From: Pilasporangium apinafurcum
Lineage: Eukaryota; Oomycota; Peronosporomycetes; Pythiales; Pythiaceae
Length of the DNA stretch: 64,000 nt
Assembly: GCA_001600495.1 (NCBI GenBank)
Contig: BCKE01000084.1
Span: 1 to 64,000 of the forward strand
Reading direction: 5' to 3'
Shown here: positions 10,076 through 21,458 of the stretch, one piece after another
How positions within the stretch are numbered: the stretch's first letter is position 1
Layout: every line of letters starts with the position of its first letter
Made by a program: the position numbers and the translations under genes
The notes under the pieces: model-generated
Told to the model about the DNA's origin: nothing
The model's input: the letters and a program-made list of their open reading frames with translations, nothing else
Database searches by the model: none

Positions 10076-11427
10076 GTGCGTGCCTCTGGTTGTATTGTAT
10101 CTTGTGACACCAATGAGACGTCAAAGACTTGGTTGTTTTTTAACGTTGCCAAGCCCACTATTGTAGGAAATAGTGCGATCGTCTTCAGCCAATGTGCATA
10201 CAATGCTTTGGTTCTTTAAATGCCGTGGATGCTCTTTTCTATATGAAAAACAGGACACAAATAAGAAATACATTAGTTTTGTACAATTATCATCCAAACT
10301 CAACACACACACAAACCATATACCAAGCACAATTCGCATCCACGCAAAAAACGCAATCATACACAGACGCGAAGACGCATATGACCATGAGAAATGCAGC
10401 TGCTAAGAATGATGCACTATCATGTCATGTCTATCACACTGTTGTGCGGAAGACATGATGCAAATAATAGTATGCGGCACCAGACACCATACAAGCAAAC
10501 CACATGCGCACACACACACACATACATACATACATACACGATACTCACCTTGACAAACACGGCCTTTCCACACTATCTGAACGCTGTGGTCCTTTGGAAA
10601 AAGCCAGAAAACGTCCGAGTAAAGTAGAGGGCGATGAACAATACAACGCTTGCTGAATGAGGAGGGGGGAAGTGTCCTAAAGGGGGCGAAAAGAAATGCT
10701 AATTTCAGTCGATTTCAGATGTTAATGGGAGTCAAATGACGAACACACTCTCAAAAACCAATTTGCGACTCGTCTCTCTTTCTTGCCTCACTCACTCACC
10801 AACAAAACACCCGCCGCCGTTCCTTCACGTGCCGTGCCGCTCTCGCTCTTGTTTGGGTTTTCTTTCCTCTCTCTCCTCCGTCCCGCTCTCGCTCACGCTT
10901 CCCCTGTGATCCCACAAAACAAAACAAACTCCGGTCCCCCATCCCCAACACCAAATGCTGTAATTTTTAAATCACGGTATTTTTTTCTATTTTATATTGC
11001 ATTCTTACGTGGTGAATACTATCTACTTACCTTATTTTAAATCATAGTTAAGAATTAAACCATTTATTGTAACTCTTGTCTGACGTCATTCCCTTGTTTT
11101 GTTGACTAGTGGTAGTGTTATTTTTTTTCGGAACCACCTGGGTGTTGATAGGTTTCGTAAATTATTGGGTAATTGACTAATTCTATAGATAAATAGAGTA
11201 AAATGGAGAGTTATTTTTAATTATCACAAAAAAAACGTCACTCCATCACTACAGATACCAGAGGTCAGTGCGAGCACAAGGGCTAGGTCCCCTATCCGCT
11301 TGCATTACTCTACGGTACTAAATTAGGATTTTTCATGTGTATACCTTAAATTTTAAGTAAACCTAGTTTTGAAGAATTTAATGTGGAACTATGTGGTAGA
11401 TTTCCATGCAAACAGCTTTGTTGAAAA
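10076..11427. other. Intergenic, divergent promoters and a CA/CATA microsatellite
   Basis: Lies between the divergent B56 and BRE-like genes. It contains a simple repeat of CA and CATA units at about 10507-10540, a probable B56 leader-exon donor at 10548, and a pyrimidine-rich tract at about 10770-10910. The open frames here look non-coding. Confidence 0.5.
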
Positions 11428-12987
11428 ATGATCAAGTGGGCAGATGTCGAAGCACAATTGACCCATCGATGTGGACGGGTGGTGCAAGTGTACAGCCACG
11501 AAATCCTGCGTGATCCTCCGCCTAGGCTGATTACCGAAATTGGATCTACTGCTTTAGACAAATCAGGTACTTCAGCGGCGAGTGAAAGTGATGGATGGAA
11601 CCTTTATCTGGAGATAATCTACGCGCAATGTGTCCGCATTAGTGCACGGATGAGCGTCCAGGTGGATAATGATGTGCTTATTTGCAACGGTAAACACTGC
11701 CATACTGATATTTAACAATGAGATACACTGTGCGCTGAATGTTTGTGGGTTGGTATTGACAGTGCATTCAATTTCTTCTTTCATCACTCAACACACGAAA
11801 AGATTTGACATCAGCGAGAACGAGGAGCTACTGGCCCCCAGTCACTTGGAAAAACGAATGCGGAAGCGATATGAGAGCAAACAACTGCTACGACAAAATG
11901 AAAGTGAGGTCATTAGTGATGCCACAATTGTTGGGCTTATGGTGGCGCTGTTAGAGTCTGTGGTGTCGGATCTCCATGCGAACTTCCACGCTCTACAAGT
12001 TAAGACGCTGCTGGGTCTAGCAGATGCTCAACGAGCAAAATTTGAGTACGAGTTGCTCCAGCATCATAAACCACTGGAGGTTCTTTTACTTGCTACCTCA
12101 AGCGAGGAACAATATGAAGGGCGAGTGATTTTCGTGCTGCCGTTATTTGAAGAAGAGGAGCCTTCTTGGGATGTATCAGTCGTCACATCCATTGACATTG
12201 ATCCTGAAGAAGTGTATCTACCAATGGCTTTCAATCGACCCAATTTCGTTCGTGTAGAAGATAGAATAATTGTATGTGCAGAATACCCGCTGGGCAATAA
12301 TGATGGTAAACACGATCGAGGACAGCGATGGTCACTGACTGTACAATGGCCCCGAAGCATGTTATTATCCAGCCAAGTCACGCATATCCCTCCATCTACC
12401 AAGCCGTATTCGTCTGTGGAGATATTGTCAACATGTAGACAAGTAAGGGAAATATGAGTGTCTTGATATTGTTATGGAGACTCGTTTGATGATTTGGTTA
12501 ATATCTGCTTTGTATCCAGAGCCTATTATCTCAATGGAGAAGACGGAGTGATTTCATTCAACATCTTCGTCAGAAAGTCATCGGTACGAAGCCTTAATGC
12601 TGAATGTATCTGCTTTTGGTAATTGGTAAACTCGTAATGGCTTATGAAACAATATGTGTGTGACCCATAGTATTGGAGTACGATGCCTTTGATTTTTCTC
12701 GCTTCGTCTTCATGCTGCAAGACTATCAAACAGTGGATCACTCACACGCGCAGTCGCTACGAATCGTGATTCTACTGGTCACGTTCACGGCGCCCTTCTT
12801 CCTGACAAATTGCTTTGGCGATCTTCGAGTGACCCTTCTAGATGGCAATATCAAGCCGTCGCAAGAATCGATTTCTATTTACTTGCCTTCTTCACCCAAC
12901 GAAGATATCACCAACTTGTCTCTTGAGATGGTCGTCACTGCCTTTCTTCAGTCCGTCAAGCAAGGTCTCGCCCAGCATCTGGGCTAA
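11428..12987 (+). CDS. BRE/BABAM2-like subunit of a BRISC/BRCA1-A-type deubiquitinase complex, four exons
   Basis: Predicted exons: 11428-11689, 11763-12442, 12520-12583 and 12671-12987, in phase, 440 residues. The match to human BRE is by remembered pattern: FEYELLQ near the middle corresponds to FEYQTLL. The small third exon joins the fourth to give SLLSQWRRRSDFIQHLRQKV followed by LEYDAFDFSRF, which parallels the human stretch YHKRREYIAAF...VEYDAEGFTKL. That agreement across a reconstructed splice supports both the family and the model. In animals BRE has UEV-like folds and scaffolds BRCC36/ABRAXAS or ABRO1, MERIT40 and partners for K63-ubiquitin removal. The N-terminal third is poorly conserved. 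The gene converges with CDC50 (175 bp between stops). Confidence 0.65.
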
Positions 12988-13162
12988 GTACAAATTCAGA
13001 ACTTTGCGTTGGGGATGCAACATATGTTGTTGATAAATTACTCGCATTGTGATAACGAAGAATACACACAAGCAAGGGAAATAAATGCTAATTAATCGTG
13101 TTTACAATAATGTAATATACCAAGAACCATCTTGTTTGCTTAGATCCTCACCAGAGAACCTG

Positions 13163-14500
13163 CTAATTCGCCTTGAGCTTGTGCTTCCACATGAGTGTCG
13201 TGGCATCGCCTAGTGGACGTGGGTTGCGGCATTTCCTCAGCGCAAAGAGTATCCCAGCGACAAAGAAAATAACCCCGACGGCCAAGAAAAACGCACCAAA
13301 TGCAAAATTTTTACTGCCAAACCACGACAATTCGCTCAGAACTAGAGCTTTCGTGCCCTCAAATGATCGGACATAAAAATTCGATTGCACCGCAAATGTC
13401 AATACCGTGTCGGCTGGTAAATCTTTTCGAATCATCCCGTATGTCTTACGGAACGGTTCATTTGCGGCCGTTTCCACCCACGAGCGCCAAAATTCGTTCT
13501 CAACGCCAACACCCACACCGACTTCAGAATCCAATGGATCATGCACCCATGCGGTGCTATTCGTGTAATCATGGGTGATGAATGGTGATTGATCGCCATC
13601 TACTGGTGGGATGATACGGCTCATGTTAGGATTTGCCCACACAGGAAGGTAGTCGTCGACATCAAGGTCCCAGGTCGGATTCTTGCTGTTATGTGACGGA
13701 TACTTGCGCGCAATGCCCTTGGAGACCAAATCTTCTCTCCCCAGCGTCTCGCCAGTTGGTAACTGGCCATCATGCAGCCAGAAAATGTCATTGAACATTG
13801 TGTTCGCAACGATACCACATGGAAAGAGTTGTCGTTCTTTGCTGGTCGCTGGATCACAATTGCCGACCTCACAGAGTTCCGATGTCATAGTCTCCATTGG
13901 TGCACAGGTCGTCAGCGTTGTACCTGGTCGCCATTCATCCGTGAACTGCGTGCGATCCATGGACGACACGAACCGCCGATGGTTCTGGTAGAAACCGTGC
14001 AGTTCGTAGTAAACGTACACTGGTGCAGTCATGTTCTCACGCAGTGTGATGTTGATGAAACATGTATGATTGGCGTGGAACGAATTTGCGTCACTTGGGG
14101 CATCCAGCCAACAGTTTTCAATGGAGGAGACAATACCGTCAGTCTGTTCAGCCTGAGCGTCTCCATGGTCGGTGATATTGGATGAAGTGCCAGCATCGTA
14201 GACGACCCGCATGGCCGTCAATGTGGTCGACGTCGATATGATCTCAGCGCCTAGCGCCAGACACGAAGCCGCGACAAAGAAGCAGATCACGATAGTCGTT
14301 GAGAGCGTGAGCATGGGCTCCCACATTGGGAGGCTCTGCTGTGTCATCCGAAAATTGTCTGGCCGGTTCACATTCTTCGGCAGCTGCTTCTTGGCGGGCA
14401 TGCCGTTACCAGGAGTTGGATCCTGTGGAACAATCATCGGTGCTACGAGCGACGCCGAACAGGCATCTAGGTCTTCATGATGGATCACTACGCCAGGCAT
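13163..14500 (-). CDS. CDC50/LEM3 family, P4-ATPase (lipid flippase) beta subunit
   Basis: Single exon, 445 residues from the ATG at 14500 (context CAACATG); an in-frame ATG at 14518 would add six residues. Architecture is that of CDC50: cytosolic N-terminus with NFRMTQQSLP before transmembrane helix 1 (TIVICFFVAASCLALGAEI), a large lumenal domain, and helix 2 near the C-terminus (AFGAFFLAVGVIFFVAGILF). Family landmarks are PVYVYYELHGFYQNHRRFV, the Cys-containing CDPATSKERQLFPCGIVANT and MFNDIF. The lumenal part has several NxS/T glycosylation sites. CDC50 proteins escort P4-ATPases out of the ER and are needed for phospholipid flipping. No P4-ATPase gene is in the window. Confidence 0.95.
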   Translation of the reverse strand: MPGVVIHHEDLDACSASLVAPMIVPQDPTPGNGMPAKKQLPKNVNRPDNFRMTQQSLPMWEPMLTLSTTIVICFFVAASCLALGAEIISTSTTLTAMRVVYDAGTSSNITDHGDAQAEQTDGIVSSIENCWLDAPSDANSFHANHTCFINITLRENMTAPVYVYYELHGFYQNHRRFVSSMDRTQFTDEWRPGTTLTTCAPMETMTSELCEVGNCDPATSKERQLFPCGIVANTMFNDIFWLHDGQLPTGETLGREDLVSKGIARKYPSHNSKNPTWDLDVDDYLPVWANPNMSRIIPPVDGDQSPFITHDYTNSTAWVHDPLDSEVGVGVGVENEFWRSWVETAANEPFRKTYGMIRKDLPADTVLTFAVQSNFYVRSFEGTKALVLSELSWFGSKNFAFGAFFLAVGVIFFVAGILFALRKCRNPRPLGDATTLMWKHKLKAN

Positions 14501-14946
14501 GTTGCTTGGTTTCCTCAAGGTTTTGTGTGTCCTTATCGATCGCCTGCGTTGGTTCTGAAGCGAAAAATGAAGCGAAAGAAGAGGAAAACAGGCATGAGAA
14601 ACTTCGTTCGAGATAAAAATACTGGTCTTGACATCATAGAATGAGGAAAAAATAGCAACAAAAAGTGAGTTACATCATCGCGAAGGAGTAGTTTCATGGA
14701 TAACAACTTACCTTGCTAGCCATCTGACTAGTGCAAACGCGAACGGCCAATGACGCAAACGCTAGGCACCACAATTCATTATCAAACGTAGATCGAGTGC
14801 TCTTCTTCACACTCGGTAATCAGTTCGTCTCTTCCTACTACAAACCGAGCTCAAATGGAGCACATTTCTTCACACAGGATTCACCAATACATGTATTCTT
14901 CTCCAGTGACTGACTAGCTTCTATATTCACTCATTATCCTTCTTTA

Positions 14947-15522
14947 TTATTCCTCTTCGACCTCAAACCGGCCGCGTTTAGCCATGTAGTCATGGAACGC
15001 CATGGAGCCCAATAGCAGCATCACAACGGCACCCTGGCCGTAGATACGTGTGTGCATGATCTGCTGGGACGCCTGGATGGCCGTGTTAGTGCGCTGGAAC
15101 GCATAGATGCCACCGACGAGCGGCACACCAACAGTCGCAAGCGAGCGGTACGGATGGTCATACAAGAAATTGGCCAACCGTTGGTAGACCTTGAGCTGCT
15201 TTTGCTCATGGATCCGTTCCTCCACGTACTGTGGATCGATAGACGCGAGATATTTTTGTGGATTGCGCGCACCTGCCACAAGCCGCTTGTCTGAGACAAT
15301 AGCAAATGCGCCCAGGAAGGACGACAGCACCAATGCCCACTTGCCACTGATGCCCAATCGCGTGCGGAACGTTTTAGAGTACTTATTGGCAGCCAGCACG
15401 GCGACACCCGCGATCCCGCCGCTCACAGCGCCAGCCTTGAGCCCGCTCGTGTATGCGTGCATGGTGATGATATCGCGGACCGCATTGGGATTCGTGGTCT
15501 GGTTTGCTACAGCTGCACTCAT
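14947..15522 (-). CDS. HIG1-domain protein, Rcf1/Rcf2-like respiratory supercomplex factor
   Basis: Single exon. The likely start is the ATG at 15522 (MSAAVANQTTN), giving 191 residues; an upstream in-frame ATG at 15564 would add 14. The C-terminal third has two hydrophobic helices flanking MHTRIYGQG, with an Arg-x3-Gln spacing that fits the HIG1 family motif. The N-terminal half has a further hydrophobic region (GAVSGGIAGVAVLAANKY and WALVLSSFLGAFAIVSD), as in yeast Rcf2, which has more helices than Rcf1. Rcf proteins sit in the mitochondrial inner membrane and bind cytochrome c oxidase and bc1 supercomplexes. It is divergent from the FUSC-EF gene, with about 500 bp between starts. The subfamily is inferred. 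Confidence 0.7.
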   Translation of the reverse strand: MSAAVANQTTNPNAVRDIITMHAYTSGLKAGAVSGGIAGVAVLAANKYSKTFRTRLGISGKWALVLSSFLGAFAIVSDKRLVAGARNPQKYLASIDPQYVEERIHEQKQLKVYQRLANFLYDHPYRSLATVGVPLVGGIYAFQRTNTAIQASQQIMHTRIYGQGAVVMLLLGSMAFHDYMAKRGRFEVEEE

Positions 15523-16025
15523 TCTTGGTGTGGCTATTGGGATCGATCTAAACGAAACCGACAACGTACGTCACTGCAGCTCACGAAGAAACTTGGTCCG
15601 CGCGGTCGAGCCACTAATTTTTACTGATCCTCCACTTCAGTTTGGTTCTAACGGTGGATGTCGCAGGATTTGTAAAAAACGTTTGCTCAACTCTTTGTGA
15701 CTACAAAAAAACGCACCATACAAAAAATGTTAAATAAAATCCCTTTGTTCAAATCCCCTATACCTAATTAAAATTGCTTTGTTTTAGTTACTTATTCACA
15801 CCGAATTAGCTACTTACATGATGGCTGTAAAAATGCATATGGAATAGGTGAAGATTAGGGGTAACAGACCCATCCCCACCTGATCTTGCATCCTCCACTT
15901 CGAGAACAGTTGCTGTGATGGATAGGCACAAAGTGCAATGGTGTCCGCGTCCATAAATAGATTTCCTATCGATTGATTAGCATTACGTACGAAATTCACA
16001 CATCTCTGCCAGGCCATTCACCACA
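15523..16025. other. Intergenic, divergent promoter region
   Basis: Separates the starts of the HIG1-type and FUSC-EF genes. AT-rich around 15710-15830. No other gene seen. Confidence 0.5.
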
Positions 16026-19000
16026 ATGGAACCAGATGCTGCAGAGCGATGGCTACTCCCGAATGCAAATGGAAATGCAAATGCACCAAGCTCCTATGCC
16101 CATGGACATCACAATGACCACGGAAACACTCAAGAAAGAACACATACTCAGCCATCCGACAAACGATCATCCTTGGACTCGATACTGTATGACCAAAGCG
16201 ACGGGGAAATCGAGTCTGTATACTCAGCAATGCGGTCGCCATCCATAATGTCGACGCGCGTACTGCTACGCAAACGCCACGACAACAATAAACCCACAGC
16301 GTCTACAAGCAAACCATATCCACATGACCCTATAGCAAAGCACGACACGTTCATCAACCGCATGAAGCAACGCATGCATCTTGACAGTGCAAGAGGTAAT
16401 AAGAATGCCATTACATTCATGCAGTCACATATGGGTACAATTACCTTGTCCCATAGTAACGGATCTCATTTGTATAGAGGAATTCAAGGTAAACGTGCGA
16501 CTCGCATTGCGTGTAGCCGTGGGTGTTCTCATCGCTGGTGTGGCCCAAACTCATGCTCCCACAAATGATAACGGCCGCGAGTGGCTCTTTCTACCAGATC
16601 ATTATTATTTAGGAGGATTGACCTACACAGCGCTCATGGTCATCTATGCGTCTGCGAAAACTGCAGGAGCAGTACTCGCTCAAGTGTGGCAGATCGATTT
16701 GGGCGTTGCACTGGCACTGCTCTACAACTTTGTACTGTTTTCCTGCATTGAGTTGACACAGGAAGATCTGATCCAGGTCTCACTCAACCTCACGGGCCGC
16801 ACTTATTACATCAGTCTTCGAGACTGGGGTACTGTGCTGCCCTTTGTACTACTTTTTATCTTTGTCATGCTCATTGCGCCGGTGGTAAGTCTCTATTACT
16901 GTCATGCATCCATGAACATTGATTTGAGTATTTAAAGATGTTTGTGTGTGGCTACAGCAACCCAATGTCCAGAAGTTTGCAGTGAGCACCAACATCTACT
17001 TTGGTAAGGTCAAACAGTTTTAGTTTCTACTACTATCATTACTACTCTCTTCATTTGGGTTCTCATTCTAACGTCTTATCTTGTTTGTATTTGAATAAAC
17101 AGCATTGACAATCGTGAGCCCAATGAATCCGGTCTATCCAACACAGCTCAAGGACCTCAACGATAAAACATTTGGCACCGACAATTTGATGACCAATCTC
17201 GCCATTTACAGCGTTGTTGGGGTGGTTGGTACACTCATTGCTCTAGGTGCCATGCTCTTACCCACGCCAATCTTGTACGTGAAAATGTTTATGGATCTAT
17301 ACAGTTAGACCAACACCCAACAATGACTAACATATCATAATGTTCATACCCATCTCATGAACGCCCTGCTAGTGCGATTAAGGAGATTATGAGGCACATG
17401 AAAGATGCGCCGTACGACATCCGCGAAATCATGAACTTGGTCGTTGATGCCTACTGTTTCCGAGCCAAAGATATCAGCGACATGGACTTCTTCCGTCTGC
17501 GGCTCGAGCGGTTATTGGCATCGTCACAGCGTCGACAGTCGCAAATGGAAGGCCTCTTGGACGCTTGTTGGTGGGAAGAACTCGTGGGTATCGGCATTTG
17601 GTTCCGGTTCAACAAAACCGTTGCCAAGCAGTTTATCAAACTCCACGGCCGGCTACTCAAGGACCTCCACGCCATGAAACTCGCTATTGAAGCAGAGACT
17701 GGCCACTGGACGCACAGCTTTATCATGAAGAAACTGCAGAAGAGCATTTATGTATTACAAGCTGAGACGAACGATTTATTGGATGAAGTCGCTGAGAAAA
17801 CCCTTCAAGCTGCCACAAGTACGTGTAGTTTGTTAGCTTAATAGGCTTTTACTTGCCATTAACTTGCTGGTTGACTAAATTGGTGCATTGTTGTGGATGT
17901 CTGTAGCCATCTCGGCCTCGAAATTTACGCACTTGGAAGTTCGACTTGAGCGACTCTTGTCTAAATACACGCGCTTGTATGGAGAATTGCTTGGCACTGA
18001 AGACATTAAAACCCCCGAGGACGTGGCCAAGACGCTGCCACTGAATCTGTTCCTCTACTCATTCCATGCGATCACGCAAACGTTATTCGAGTTCGAGCAG
18101 ACGTTCAATCATAAAAACTTTAAGTGGCACTACCGCGCACGAAATTTCCTCAAACTGTCGTGCAACAGCATTTATGAGAGAGGTAATTACCCGCTGCAGC
18201 TGCTCCTGTTCTCGTTGCGGACGACACTGGGCGTATTGCTGGGCATTTGCTGCGCTACGTTCATGTTCGCATTCAGTTCTGTGACTCCGACCGCCGTTGC
18301 GATGATCGCTCAGAATCACATCGGTACGTATCCATTGCGAAGCAAATTGTGAATTGTTTGGATTCGATATTGACTGATGTTTTTGTTGCTTTGGATTAGG
18401 TGGTACGTACGGGAATATGGCGAACCGTATGACTGGGCTACTTGCTGGAACAGTCCTGCCGTCAATCATCAACTATTTCCTCTGCAAGACGTCGAATGTA
18501 TACCTTTTCAATTTCCTCAACAATGCCGTGCTGTTTTGTAGTACCGCGGCGTCCATGTATCTATATTTTAGCAACAGTTACCTGCGTATGGCTGGTATGG
18601 TTGCGGCGTACATGAGTGCGTCGGTACTACTCGATCAAAGCTGCAGAAGCCAGAGTAACACGTCCGGTAGCAGTACGGTGACAACGCTCTCATACTCTAA
18701 TTTGACGCAAAACACCATTGGAATTGTCATATTAGTCCTGGTAGAGGCATTGCTGCATCCTGAGAGCTCCACGCGGTTGCTACGCAAGAATATCAGAGGT
18801 GTGTTTACCAAATACAGCGAGATCTTCCAGCAGATTTTCCGCCATCATCTCTCTGGTGAGGAATATGGTGAAAATCAGCAACACTTGAGCCCTACCGAGT
18901 TGAAAAATATTCGACGACAACTGGCCATAACGTTACCCGCGCTCTTAGAGGAGCAGACTAAACTTTTGCACGATGCGACCATGGAACCGACGCTCTGGCG

Positions 19001-20129
19001 ACCGGAATTTTCCACCAATAAGTATACCGACGTGCTTGAGAGTTGCAAAACGCTGTTGACGCACTTGCGTATTCTCCTGGATCTTGTAGAATGGCATGAG
19101 AAGCGTCGACACAACGGAAATGACCGCACATTGCAACGGTCGACAATGCTGGGTAACGGTGGTGCTAATAGTTGTGATTCTTCCCCGTTGACAGAGGAAA
19201 TCGTGCCTCCTACTATTACTATGTCTTCTAATCAAGTAAAAAACGATAACAAATCCGGTGCGTTAACTTCGGCTGATCGATGGAATGAAAGTCAAAAGGA
19301 TTTCGAAGGAAGTGTCGCCGAGACACTCGAGACACTGTCGACGCTCTTTAGTGAAGAGTTTGCGTACGCCACTAGCGATGACACGGCCATATTCATGCAG
19401 ATGAAAGAAGCCTTCCGACTAGCTGACGTTAATCGCACAGGTGTAGTCGACGCGAGCGCTTTGAGTGTCCTGATGGAGAAATTACTGCCATACGGAGCCA
19501 AGGGCAATGTGCAGCTCGAGCAGTATGTGGAAGAATTTATGCAGCTAGTTGACAAGAACCACGACGGGAAGATCTCCTTTAGCGAGTTCATGCAGGCGCT
19601 TGAGGACGGATTCCGGTTGGAACTGGAGATTTATCAGACCGAGGCAGCCGCACGTATCGCCAGTAGCCGTGAATACAGTGAACGTATGACACACAGACAA
19701 ACACCTCGAATTAGCGGGCAAGTAGCCACGTCCCACCACGGCTCTGTCACAAGCAAAGACGGTGAGAGTCCAGCCATCACGCTAGAGGAACCACCGCTGA
19801 TCACCATCAAATGTGTGGATGGAGTTAAACCTCCCACAAAGGAACGTATGAGCGACACGCATCCGATTTCGCTGCCTGGCTCGTCCCGACGGTCACTGTT
19901 GTTGGAAGGCAGTGTGGTTGCCTCGGATGTGTTGCTGAACGTAGAATCATTTACGATTAAAGAGGCTGCCGCGACATTGAAGCAACGGTATTGTGAGCAT
20001 TTGTTGCAGCCGGATGCACGTGCGTATCATATCACCATGGAGGATTTCATTGTCATGAGCTGCCTAATCAGCACCTGTGAAGATATTGCCGCGACGTTGA
20101 CGAAACTAAATACGCTCGCGGCATCTTAA
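16026..20129 (+). CDS. FUSC/aromatic-acid-exporter-like membrane protein with C-terminal EF-hands, seven exons
   Basis: Predicted exons: 16026-16395, 16478-16884, 16958-17003, 17103-17274, 17373-17818, 17907-18323 and 18400-20129. All are GT-AG and in phase, giving 1195 residues. Order of parts: a disordered N-terminus (about 1-120); a first set of about five membrane helices; a helical soluble stretch of about 220 residues; a second membrane set containing the GGTYGNMANRMTGLLAGT motif. That motif and the two-bundle layout fit the FUSC/ALMT/ArAE transporter superfamily, which exports organic anions or aromatic acids. A helical region follows, then two EF-hands near residues 955-1016. The second loop, DKNHDGKISFSE, is canonical; the first, DVNRTGVVDASA, lacks the final acidic residue. 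The last 150 residues are unrecognised. Substrate is unknown; calcium control is inferred from the EF-hands. Confidence 0.8.
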
Positions 20130-20966
20130 AACCAAAGATGAAAATGACCCAACGCCGAGCTTTTGTCGTTCTGTTCACTCTTTGTCGTTGTTACAGACCC
20201 ACGTGGAGAGAACAGCAACGCCGTGTAGATCGAGACTCGAGATAGATCTCTGCTTTTTCCATGTCATCATAAATTGGAAGAAGAGATTGTTGAGTTGACT
20301 TTGTGTGTTCGGAGTTTTGTGTATGTTGTACCAGACACAGCTCCTATCATCAGAGAAAAAACCATGTCTGATGCACATGTGTGGTAAAAGAAATTGCATC
20401 ACATCGATATATGTAGCCAGATCAGGACATACAGGATGTGCTATACCAACCATATACAACGCAACCTTAGCAAAAAGAATCTCCGTGGCAGTGAATAGAA
20501 GGTGCATCATCACTTCAGATTTAGAGGAGATCAGGAAACCCTGTGGCTCGTGCCGCTTCATGTAAAATGAATTCATCCATGACATTTTCACATATCGGTC
20601 TCTGTTTTCAGCATGAAAACGAAATCACTCGCTTAAACCAAGCATAGAGAGCGTTGAAAACGTTTGGATGACGGACGTCAGTGCCATGACTCGGCGGTAT
20701 CAATCGGCATGGAGTGACGACAACGTTCTGATTTCGAATGCATGTCTTCTCTGTGACCAAGAAGATACATAAGTTAACGTATATCAGTAGAATGAAGAAG
20801 CTGCCACATTCCAGATTATATATGATTTCGCGCACCAAAAACCACTTGACGGTAATTTAACCGGTAATTAACCAATTTGACAGGAAAGAAAAATGACAGC
20901 AATTGTCGTTACGTTACATTTCTTAGCCATTTCCCTGGTTTCCGTCCCCATTTTTGCCATGTTTTA
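20130..20966 (-). other. Weak coding signal, possible relic or unresolved gene
   Basis: Two open frames on the minus strand have membrane-protein-like composition: 20838-20608 (hydrophobic GSFFILLIYVNLCIFLV) and 20591-20175 (MMHLLFTATEILFAKVALYM). They do not join in phase through an acceptable intron; the only donor-acceptor pair is 27 bases apart. No family was recognised. They may be a decayed gene or chance open frames. Confidence 0.2.
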
Positions 20967-21206
20967 TCAATTTCTTGCTACAAATGATGCTTCGAGGCGT
21001 CTAAGTAATGTGTATGTCCATATCCAGCATAACAGAAAACTCCCCAAGATTTGCCAGACTTGTGGGTGATCATTGATCTCTTCTCCCCATTCTTTACCTT
21101 CGCATCGGTAATATTTCTGCACGTTCACGACCTTCTCTTCCCACGAGTCTGCCGTCATGATCGTGACTGGACGTGTCGTTTGACGACTTGCGCGGAACTT
21201 GGCCAC
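20967..21206 (-). CDS. Small single-helix membrane protein, unrecognised
   Basis: A complete 79-residue frame with ATG and stop. It has a basic N-terminus (MAKFRASRQTTRPVTIM), a charged middle (WEEKVVNVQKYYRCEGKEWG) and one membrane helix (WQILGSFLLCWIWTYTLL), ending RRLEASFVARN. The layout resembles small accessory subunits of mitochondrial inner-membrane complexes, but I cannot assign it to one. It is divergent from the first acyl-CoA synthetase, with 252 bp between start codons and a 23-bp palindrome immediately upstream. Without transcript evidence it could be a chance frame. Confidence 0.4.
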   Translation of the reverse strand: MAKFRASRQTTRPVTIMTADSWEEKVVNVQKYYRCEGKEWGEEINDHPQVWQILGSFLLCWIWTYTLLRRLEASFVARN

Positions 21207-21225
21207 ACCTCAAAAGTACACTCAT

Positions 21226-21248
21226 ATTTTTGTATGACATACAAAAAT
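21226..21248. promoter_or_regulatory. 23-bp perfect palindrome upstream of LACS 1
   Basis: ATTTTTGTATG (21226-21236) and CATACAAAAAT (21238-21248) are exact reverse complements around one central base. It lies 210 bp before the acyl-CoA synthetase ATG and 20 bp upstream of the small minus-strand frame, so it could be a dimer-binding operator for either. Function is inferred from position. Confidence 0.45.
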
Positions 21249-21458
21249 CAAGTATAAGAAACATTCGTACAAAATATTTTGAATACAGCCGGTGACCAGA
21301 GTGGCACAAGGTGATGGGGTTGCATCTGACGTCTGCGAACCTCATCTTTAGACCGCAGTGCGCGGCTGTCCGCACAGTTCATCTGCGCCTTCATTTCTGA
21401 AGTTCGCGGCCGACACGCACATACAAGACACCAGATCTACACACACATACACACAGTC

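Noticed and set aside
10507-10540. CA/CATA repeat as a possible CRISPR or satellite
   Set aside because: Simple microsatellite with no spacers or larger unit.
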